Below the pieces are notes generated by a model. It did not search any database. It saw only the letters and a list, made by a program, of their open reading frames with translations, and was not told the DNA's origin. The translations under genes were made by a program, and so were the position numbers. Shown here in pieces: positions 57,681-64,000 of a stretch of DNA of 64,000 bases. The stretch covers positions 248,001 to 312,000 of the forward strand of contig NZ_MAOE01000037.1 in the NCBI RefSeq assembly GCF_001884185.1, given 5' to 3'. Every line of letters starts with the position of its first letter. Position 1 is the stretch's first letter. This DNA comes from Bacillus albus (GTDB taxonomy: Bacteria > Bacillota > Bacilli > Bacillales > Bacillaceae_G).

Positions 57681-57709
57681 TTGACAATGATAATGATAAC
57701 CATTATCAT
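57681..57709 (+). promoter_or_regulatory. Promoter with Fur box driving the sRNA candidate
   Basis: TTGACA (57681-57686), 17-bp spacer, TATCAT (57704-57709). GATAATGATAACCATTATC (57689-57707) matches the 19-bp Fur consensus at 18 positions and covers the spacer and -10. It is the best Fur box I saw in the window. Confidence 0.82.
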
Positions 57710-57715
57710 TTATTA

Positions 57716-57827
57716 CGAAGCCAACAATTGATGAATCAACCAAACGCTCAGTAACATTGTTACCCCTCTTTTTCATATAGAAAGGCACTGTACATTCCCC
57801 CTGTTTGTACAGTGCCTTTCTTGTTTA
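57716..57827 (+). ncRNA. Fur-regulated C-rich small RNA candidate (FsrA-like)
   Basis: Expected transcript of about 110 nt starting 7 nt after the -10. It contains no credible ORF (longest with ATG is 7 codons, no SD). It has a single-stranded C-rich patch TTACCCCTCTTTTTC (57760-57774) and ends in a strong hairpin whose loop is TTCCCCCTGTT, then a T-rich tail. FsrA of B. subtilis is a Fur-repressed sRNA that uses C-rich patches to block SDs of iron-rich enzymes; all those features are present. The homology itself is inferred from layout, not from alignment. Confidence 0.62.
57780..57827 (+). terminator. Terminator of the sRNA candidate
   Basis: 15-bp perfect stem GAAAGGCACTGTACA/TGTACAGTGCCTTTC with an 11-nt C-rich loop, then TTGTTTATT. 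It also lies at the end of the DUF72 gene on the other strand. Confidence 0.88.
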
Positions 57828-57830
57828 TTA

Positions 57831-58676
57831 TCATTCAAACAAATTTAATTGCTCGGGCTTCGGCTCACCATATGTAATATTCATCATTTTCATAAGTTGT
57901 TTCGCATTATCAGCTGCATCTCCGCCTGAATTGTTGTTAAATAGTACATATATGTTCTTTGTCTTCTTTTTTAATTGCTCTAATCTTTCTACCCATTCTT
58001 CTAATTCTTTATTGTTGTAGCGATATAAGCAACGAACCGCTCTCCAATTTTCTCCTTTATCAAGCCAACCATGAACATTTCGACCATGAAAACGTATTAA
58101 CACCATCTCTGCATTTGTTACTTCTAGTACGAGCGGTACTGAACCTATTCCGGCCTGCGGCTCATCACAAATCGTATGAATCCATTTCTCTTGTTCCAAA
58201 AACTGTAGCGTCTTATCTCTCATTTCCGGATAAAACCATGTTTGATTCCGAAATTCTATGGCACATGGCAAATCTTCCATTTTTTCTTTCGTATATCGAA
58301 GAAAATCTACATTTTTCTTTTTGCAATCAAACCATGGTGGATATTGAAATAAAATCGTTTTTAATTTACCAGCTTCTATTAAAGGAAGAATAGATTGTTT
58401 ATACACATCAAACATTTCATCAAACGTAGAAAAAGGTATTTCACCTTTCATATGTCCCGTCATCCCTTGATACGCTTTTACGACAAACGAAAAATCATTC
58501 GGTGTCTCCATTGCCCATTTTGTATAATTTCGTGCAGGTTGCATCGCATAAAATGAACTATCCACTTCTACAATAGGAAAATGCTCACTATATGTTCGTA
58601 ATTTATTTCTATTTTCATAGGGATCTATATATAAAGAATCATGGTCTCCCCATCCTGTTACTCCAATGAAAAGCAA
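57831..58676 (-). CDS. yunF: DUF72 family protein (YunF type)
   Basis: 281 aa. TIM-barrel-like DUF72 domain. Contains IGVTGWGDHDSLYIDPYENR (3-22), FSFVVKAYQGMTGHMKGE and CAIEFRNQTWFYPEM, and ends in EPKPEQLNLFE. Enzymatic activity unknown. The start TTG (MLFIGVTGWG) has GGGAGGG 6 nt upstream; a GTG 7 codons earlier has none. Confidence 0.82.
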   Translation of the reverse strand: MLFIGVTGWGDHDSLYIDPYENRNKLRTYSEHFPIVEVDSSFYAMQPARNYTKWAMETPNDFSFVVKAYQGMTGHMKGEIPFSTFDEMFDVYKQSILPLIEAGKLKTILFQYPPWFDCKKKNVDFLRYTKEKMEDLPCAIEFRNQTWFYPEMRDKTLQFLEQEKWIHTICDEPQAGIGSVPLVLEVTNAEMVLIRFHGRNVHGWLDKGENWRAVRCLYRYNNKELEEWVERLEQLKKKTKNIYVLFNNNSGGDAADNAKQLMKMMNITYGEPKPEQLNLFE

Positions 58677-58836
58677 ATATATCCCTCCCTTTTTCACTTC
58701 ACTTTCTATTCATTCTACTCACTTCCTGAACACTTCGACTAATCAATTTCATTAAGTAGTCCCTTCTTTCAGAGTATCCGTATAAAAATATGATATACTA
58801 GATGGAAGAATTTTTAAATTGAGGGGTTATTTATTT

Positions 58837-60105
58837 ATGCTTCCAAACGATGATATTGTATCTCATGAAAAACGAATAGAAGAACTAGAAAACAAAGTAC
58901 GTTTTTATGAAGAACTTGTGAATCAATTACCACATCATTTCACATACAAAAATCCACATATTGGTTTACAAATAAAGAAAACGAGAACGACTCATTCCAT
59001 TCAAAACATACAAAAAGAAAATAAAGAGGCTGATTTTCAACTTACTTGCGATTCATTATTTTTATTTGAACAACTTGAAACATACTTTGTTCATATTTTT
59101 GATGCTTTCTCACATCATGTAACCTTTGTTGATAATAAAGGAAATATAACATTATGTAATCAAATTGCAGCAGATGATTTTGGTGTAGTACGAAATGATA
59201 TTATCGGAAAGCCAATTCAACAACTACTACAATTACCAGAAGAAAAAATTAAAGCTCTTGAAACATTAAGAACAGGCACAGAAATATATAATGAAGAAGT
59301 TTTAGACAAAAACTATGGCATTTTAAATAACCGAATTATTCGTGATTATAACGGAGAGATTTTTAGAGTTATTAGTGTCTTTCATTATTTAAACTCAGAA
59401 CGTGATGCAGAAAAATTTTCGTTAGCAGGACGAATCGCAGCTGGTATTGCACATGAAGTACGTAATCCTCTTACAACCGTACGAGGTTATTTACAATTTT
59501 TACAAGAAAGTGTTTCTCCATCTAATAAAGAACTATTTAAAAACTTACTTATTCCTGAATTAGATCGCGCAAATAGTATTATTACAAAATTTTTATCTAT
59601 TTCAAAAACACGCGAATTTACAAGAGAACCCTTTCCCATTAATACGTTTTTACGTGAATATATTCAACAGTTACTAGCTAGTGAAGTCTTTTTACATAAT
59701 ATTTCAATTGATTATAATTTCTCTACCGAATTAGATAATATATTAGTCCATATTGATCGTCACGAACTTGTGCAAGTTTTTTTAAACCTATTTCAGAACG
59801 CTGTCGATGCGCAAGGTGAAAAAAAACTTTCTATCCAAATCACTAGTTATCGCCTAGATAATTTTGTTCGTATTACATTCACTGATAATGGGATTGGTAT
59901 TCCTCCAGCCATTCAAGAATATATCTTTGATCCATTCTTCTCAACAAAAGATTCAGGCACAGGTCTGGGCTTGTCAGTAACGAAGAAAATCATTCAAAAT
60001 CATAACGGTACATTAAAAATGGCTAGTAATGAAAACGGGACAACTTTCACTATTTCAATTCCAATCTTACCTAAAACAGCCCTTGAAAAATTAAATCAAT
60101 ACAAA
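58837..60105 (+). CDS. Soluble PAS-domain histidine kinase (sporulation-kinase type)
   Basis: 422-423 aa, no transmembrane segment. An N-terminal coiled region (about 5-25), a PAS domain (about 85-185; VTFVDNKGNITLCNQIAADD), HisKA with GIAHEVRNPLTTVRGYLQFL (phospho-His) and an ATPase domain with NLFQNAVDAQG and DSGTGLGLSVTKKI. The HEVRNPLT H-box and N box are those of KinA-E-type kinases that feed Spo0F; the B. cereus group has several orphan kinases of this type. No response regulator adjoins. The ATG follows GAGGGG by 10 nt. Confidence 0.85.
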
Positions 60106-60122
60106 TAAAGGATCAACCCACG

Positions 60123-60172
60123 AACTGCATGCCAATTGTTCAACATTCTCAACAATTGGCATGCAGTTTTTT
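60123..60172 (+). terminator. Terminator after the soluble kinase
   Basis: 18-bp perfect stem (arms AACTGCATGCCAATTGTT) with a 10-nt loop, then TTTTTTA. Confidence 0.92.
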
Positions 60173-60354
60173 ATGTTGAACTTTCTTCTTTACATTATAT
60201 AAAACCTTCTCTATATCTTACTTATTTTTTTGCTAGGTGGGCCAATTTCTTATTTTTTTAGAAATGGTAGTTTGTCCATCACGAATTTACTATAAATTTC
60301 ATTTTAATATATAGTAATGACTATTGATTCTATGAAATAAAGGAAAAGTATTTT

Positions 60355-61303
60355 ATGGGAATGATTGTTGCGAAGTCAGAGCTTGTAGTCATATTAACAT
60401 TTCTAAGTCCGAACTTACAGAATTCGTTAAACTTCTTCAAGCTCTTGGCCAAGCTATTCAAGCTGTCTTTCAAAACCCTTCTCAAAATAATATCGATAAC
60501 TTAATCGCTGTCCTAAATAACTTACAAAAATTCCTCAATTGCTTAGATTTATCTCCAGCACAAAAACAAATTGGAAATTCTATTATTGCTAATTTATTAA
60601 CTATTTTAAGAACAACACCCTTCTCATGCGGAGCATTATACGTTGAGCTACAAAGCTTGCTTAATTATTTATTGTATATCGCTAAGTTATTCAAAGTAGA
60701 TTGTTGTACGATTGACAAACTAGTTAGACTCATAACAGAGATCCAAACTATCCTAGTTCAATACCGATCAGGTTGCCTTGGTGGAGGAGGAGCAACAGGC
60801 GCTACTGGTGCTACTGGACCTCAAGGACCGGCTGGCGCTCAAAAGGTGCTACTGGTGCTCAAGGACCGGCTGGCGCAACAGGTGCTACTGGACCAGCGGG
60901 TACTCCAATTCCTGTAACTATCGCTGCAATCAGAAACTCAAATCCACAAACTATATCCCCTGGAGCAAACATCCAATTCAATCAAGTTTTCGAATTAACT
61001 AATATCTCTTTCAACGACACTTCAGATACTTTAACAATTTTAGAAACAGGCGTATATGATATTAGTTTCTCAGCGTCTACAACTTTCCCAGGATCTTCAC
61101 CATTTGGATTCGGTATTTCATTCAACGGTCAACCACCTACTCGTAATTTCTCAACTAACGTTATCGGTAGTGCTGTTTCTTTCTCTACAATCGTTACTTT
61201 ACAAGCTGGTACAACAATTTCTGTACAACCTACAGCAAATACTATTTCTATTCCTAACACAGGTGATACAACTGCAACACTATCAGTATTCCGAATTTAC
61301 TAA
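60355..61303 (+). pseudogene. Collagen-like spore-surface protein with preface domain, frameshifted
   Basis: Three segments of one protein lie in three frames. The ATG (60355, SD AAAGGA) is in frame 1. From 60357 frame 0 encodes GNDCCEVRACSHINISKSEL and a long helical, Cys-containing preface domain up to CLGGGG, then GATGATGATGPQGPAGAQ. At 60840-60845 the reading moves to frame 2: GATGAQGPAGATGATGPAG, then TPIPVTIAAIRN and a beta-sandwich (TNF/C1q-like, BclA-type) C-terminal domain ending TATLSVFRIY. Collagen-like repeats of this kind are known for B. cereus exosporium proteins. One change lies next to the start, one in the repeat. Expression would need frameshifting or sequencing error. Confidence 0.75.
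60797..60905 (+). repeat. GXX collagen-like repeat tract
   Basis: Short run of GAT/GPQ/GPA triplets. An 18-bp direct repeat TCAAGGACCGGCTGGCGC occurs at 60821 and 60859; the offset of 38 bp is not a multiple of 9, so it is the place where the frame was lost. Confidence 0.78.
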
Positions 61304-61374
61304 TTTCCACTCAATAAGCATATTTATAATAATATGTATCGTTTAACCGTCCATTAAATCTCTCTTTATATAGA

Positions 61375-61412
61375 AAGGAGCACTTATTTGGGAGGATAAG
61401 TGCTCCTTCTTT
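61375..61412 (+). terminator. Terminator after the collagen-like gene
   Basis: 13-bp stem AAGGAGCACTTAT/ATAAGTGCTCCTT with an 8-nt loop, then TCTTTACG. Confidence 0.82.
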
Positions 61413-61498
61413 ACGTTTCTTTACCTCAAATTTACTTTATCTTAATCCTCATTTTGTATGATAAATAGTGAAGTCTACGATATGAAAGAGGGATGAAA

Positions 61499-61927
61499 AT
61501 GAGAGTTATGTCACTAATACGCATTTGGTTTGCTCTTATGGTATGCATTATTTTATGTGTAGGATTTTTTTTAACTCTAAAATATTCCACTGTATCAAAA
61601 GCAGAGAGAAAAACTGTTCCATACAAACTTTTGTATACGAAACAAAGCAACATCCCTTATTCTAATTCCACAAATAATGAAAAAAAAGTTATAAAAGGAA
61701 TGCTTATTACGAAAGCTTCTAGTTCCGAAGCGTTACTTCAAATTGCTGAAACGATTAAAGATCAGTATACAAATAAAGAAATCGATGAAATTACACTTTC
61801 TATCCACAATGAGAATAACGGTAATTACGAAGAAGAATTACCTTATGAACCTATTAGTAAAGGCAAAATAATCGTCACATACGATTCCGAATCCTACGGC
61901 AGTACGAACATTATACTTAACGAGTAA
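61499..61927 (+). CDS. Small membrane-anchored protein of unknown function
   Basis: 142 aa. One N-terminal transmembrane/signal segment (about 5-27), then an extracellular region with KGMLITKASSSEALLQIAET and IIVTYDSESYGSTNIILNE. Family not recognised. ATG (MRVMSLIRIW) with GAGGG 6 nt upstream; an ATG two codons earlier lacks spacing. It stands between two terminators and faces a PBP gene on the other strand. Confidence 0.65.
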   Translation: MRVMSLIRIWFALMVCIILCVGFFLTLKYSTVSKAERKTVPYKLLYTKQSNIPYSNSTNNEKKVIKGMLITKASSSEALLQIAETIKDQYTNKEIDEITLSIHNENNGNYEEELPYEPISKGKIIVTYDSESYGSTNIILNE

Positions 61928-61987
61928 TAACTAGTAAGGACACATGGAAATATCTACCATTTAAAGTTTCATTTTGTTTTTCATACG

Positions 61988-62024
61988 AAAAAGAGGCGAA
62001 TTTCGTTATTCGCCTCTTTCTTTT
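61988..62024. terminator. Bidirectional terminator between convergent genes
   Basis: 11-bp stem AAAGAGGCGAA/TTCGCCTCTTT with an 8-nt loop; T-runs on both strands. The PBP stop is at its edge. Confidence 0.85.
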
Positions 62025-64000
62025 ACCAAAATGAAGGAATCCATTCTTTCACTTTATCAATCCACTCTTGTTGCTCTTTTTTTCTTTGTTGTTCTTCTTC
62101 TTTCCTTCTCTTCTCTTCTTCTTTTCTTCGTTTTTCCTCTTCTATTGTAGTCAATTGTTTTTTATAATCAGCCTCAGATATGAGCGATAACTGGAATGCT
62201 TTTTGAGCTGGATTGGCATTCGCTTTTCTCATAATATCCCGGAACATTGTCGTCGTAATTTGACTCCCGCCTGGAACATAATGATCACTATCTGTTTTAT
62301 CATATCCTACCCAAATGGCACCTACTAAATCTGGTGTGTATCCAACAAACCATGAATCCTTTGCACCAGTGCTTGGTCCATTTACAATTTGAGTAGTTCC
62401 TGTCTTACCGGCCGTATCAACATTATTAACTTTCGCCTTTTCGCCCGTCCCCTTTTCGACAACACCTTTTAATAAATATGTCATCTTTTGAGAAATTTTC
62501 TCGCTTGTCACTCGTGTCTCTTTCTTATACCACTTTCCAATCGTTTCACCTTCCGCATTTTGTATCTCTCTAATCGCATGAGCTTCCACTTGAACACCGT
62601 CATTTGCAAATGTACTATACGCTTGAGCCATTACAAATGGGGATGTTCCTACATGCATACCGCCTAAAGCAATTGGATACGTACGATCTTCTGGCACTAA
62701 TGGAATACCAAATCGCTCTAAAGATTTCAATCCTTTATCTAATCCAATCTGTTCCAATAGCCAAACAGCCGAAACATTGTACGACTTTGCCACAGCTTCA
62801 TACATTGTCACATCACCGTGAAAAGTATGATCGCTATTTTGTGGTTTATATTCTTTAATATTAAATGGTTCATCTTTCAATATATCGTATACTTCATACC
62901 CTTGCTCTAAAGCGGGTACATATACAGCTAAAGGCTTTAACGTTGAGCCAGGTTGTCTTTTTAATTGGGTTGCATGATTAAACTGTAAAAACTGATACGG
63001 TCCTCTACCTCCAACTAAAGCTGGTACACCACCTGTTTTGGGATTCATAAGAACTACACCCGTTTGCATAAGTTGGTCTGAGCCATTATCTTTGAAATAA
63101 CTATCATTATTCACAACGTCTTCTACAGCCTGTTGTTTTTTCGGATCAAGCTCTGTATAAATACGATAACCACCCGCTAAAATTTCATTTTGTGTTAATT
63201 CGTACTTATCCATCGCTTCTCTAACAATATAGTCTACATATTGAGAGTATTTCCCCTTGTATTTATCATCCACACCACGTTTTAATACAAGACCGCTCTC
63301 TTTTTCTTTATTATACTGTTCGTCAGAAATATACCCTTGCTCTTTCATTAAACTTAATACGACATTACGTCTTTCAATTGACTTATTAAAGTTTTTATAA
63401 GGTGAATATGCAGATGGTGCTTTAATTAACCCTGCAATCGTTGCAGCTTCTGAAATTGTTAAATCTTTTACCTCTTTATCAAAATAAGATTTAGCTGCCC
63501 TTTTTATCCCCCAAGCACCTTCACCAAAATAAATTTGGTTCATATACATTTCAATAATTTCATCTTTCGTATACGTACGCTCTATTTTTTTTGTTAAAAA
63601 ATATTCCTTTATTTTTCGAGAGTATGTGCGGTCTTGTGTTAGAAATACATTTTTCGCAAGTTGTTGTGTAATTGTACTTCCCCCTGCTACAACTTCTCCT
63701 GCTGTAATATTTTTAAAAACTGCACTTATAATTCCACTATAGTAAATACCGTGATGATTAAAAAATTCCTTATCTTCTACTGCAACAATTGCCTGAACCA
63801 TAATATCAGGAATATCTTTCTTTTTAACACCTTCTGTTTTAGAAGAAGCTAATTTAGTCGCAACTTCATTATTTGCATCATAAATTAAGGTCGGTTGCGG
63901 AACAGCTTGTTTTAATTCAGATATGTCTTGAATGGAAATTATTATATTTATAGCAATAAATAGAGTAGCAAGTAAACTTCCTAATACAATTAATGAATTA
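62023..64000 (-). CDS. Class A penicillin-binding protein (5' end cut)
   Basis: At least 658 residues in the window; the N-terminus lies past 64000. From the edge: a membrane helix (LIVLGSLLATLFIAINII), a GT51 transglycosylase domain with EDKEFFNHHG and GGSTITQQLAKNVFLTQ, then a transpeptidase domain with SxxK (GSTLKPL), SxN (KSYNVS) and KTGTT. All catalytic motifs are intact. The C-terminus carries a highly charged EEEKRRKEEEKRRKEEEQQR stretch and ends KEWIPSFW. Bifunctional wall synthase; which one (PbpF/PonA type) is not clear. Confidence 0.92.
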   Translation of the reverse strand, partial: NSLIVLGSLLATLFIAINIIISIQDISELKQAVPQPTLIYDANNEVATKLASSKTEGVKKKDIPDIMVQAIVAVEDKEFFNHHGIYYSGIISAVFKNITAGEVVAGGSTITQQLAKNVFLTQDRTYSRKIKEYFLTKKIERTYTKDEIIEMYMNQIYFGEGAWGIKRAAKSYFDKEVKDLTISEAATIAGLIKAPSAYSPYKNFNKSIERRNVVLSLMKEQGYISDEQYNKEKESGLVLKRGVDDKYKGKYSQYVDYIVREAMDKYELTQNEILAGGYRIYTELDPKKQQAVEDVVNNDSYFKDNGSDQLMQTGVVLMNPKTGGVPALVGGRGPYQFLQFNHATQLKRQPGSTLKPLAVYVPALEQGYEVYDILKDEPFNIKEYKPQNSDHTFHGDVTMYEAVAKSYNVSAVWLLEQIGLDKGLKSLERFGIPLVPEDRTYPIALGGMHVGTSPFVMAQAYSTFANDGVQVEAHAIREIQNAEGETIGKWYKKETRVTSEKISQKMTYLLKGVVEKGTGEKAKVNNVDTAGKTGTTQIVNGPSTGAKDSWFVGYTPDLVGAIWVGYDKTDSDHYVPGGSQITTTMFRDIMRKANANPAQKAFQLSLISEADYKKQLTTIEEEKRRKEEEKRRKEEEQQRKKEQQEWIDKVKEWIPSFW

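Noticed and set aside
57742-57765. Short ATG ORF (7 codons) within the sRNA candidate
   Set aside because: No SD and no extension; not evidence of a protein.

Overview
The window is an AT-rich, low-GC Gram-positive core-chromosome segment. Gene order (qcrA-ypiF-ypiB-ypiA, aroC/aroB/hisC, ndk-hepT-menG-hepS-folE-hup-spoIVA, gpsA-der, fni-rpsA-cmk, resABCDE, spmA-spmB-dacB), many sporulation genes, bacillithiol and menaquinone metabolism and a collagen-like spore-surface gene with a 'preface' domain together point to the Bacillus cereus group. Most genes lie on the minus strand; shorter plus-strand islands sit at about 19.6, 23.7, 34.9, 36.4, 50.4-52.9 and 53.9-61.9 kb. No tRNA, rRNA, IS element, prophage or CRISPR array was seen.

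Layout. 1-3.3 kb: start of qcrB, Rieske protein QcrA, YpiF, YpiB, TPR protein YpiA. 3.7-7.1 kb: shikimate/aromatic genes hisC, aroB, aroC. 7.4-13.4 kb: ndk, heptaprenyl diphosphate synthase and menaquinone methylation (hepT, menG, hepS), folE, hup, spoIVA. 13.7-19.7 kb: yphF, yphE, spoVIF, gpsA, der, the YIEGIA-protein cluster and ypzI. 20-23.5 kb: fni, rpsA-like ypfD, cmk and an easily missed ypfB. 23.7-28.3 kb: ansA, ypdA, an amidase, two small membrane proteins and gudB. 28.6-34.6 kb: mecB/ypbH, a MerR regulator, ypbG, ypbE, ypbD, recQ, ypbB. 34.9-36.2 kb: ferredoxin with a Fur-box promoter and ribU behind an FMN riboswitch. 36.4-38.4 kb: unknown membrane gene, M23/LysM peptidase, cobalamin adenosyltransferase. 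38.5-45.6 kb: resEDCBA and rluB. 45.9-50.2 kb: spmB, spmA, dacB, an extended superoxide dismutase, ypuI and an unknown gene. 50.3-57.5 kb: mprF, an unknown protein, deoD, an orphan sensor kinase, a compact tyrosine recombinase and a small ribbon-helix-helix-like protein. 57.6-57.8 kb: a Fur-boxed promoter that leads, without a credible ORF, to a C-rich terminator hairpin and looks like an FsrA-type iron-sparing sRNA. 57.8-64 kb: a DUF72 protein, a soluble PAS histidine kinase, a frameshifted collagen-like gene, a small membrane-anchored protein and a class A PBP cut by the window edge.

Themes. Respiration and menaquinone supply (qcr, hep/menG, res) sit beside spore morphogenesis genes (spoIVA, spoVIF, spmAB, dacB, seaA-type genes, collagen-like protein). 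Iron appears as a shared control: the ferredoxin and the sRNA candidate have nearly identical promoters, TTGACA-17-TATCAT, with a Fur-type box over the -10. Most of the window is ordinary conserved Bacillus core. The points most worth checking are the FsrA-like RNA, the Fur-controlled ferredoxin, the double frameshift in the collagen-like gene, the recombinase with Lys at its first catalytic Arg, the MerR/B12-fold regulator lacking the cobalamin His, and the inverted repeats upstream of gudB. Start codons given are my choices from Shine-Dalgarno (SD) spacing and family length.
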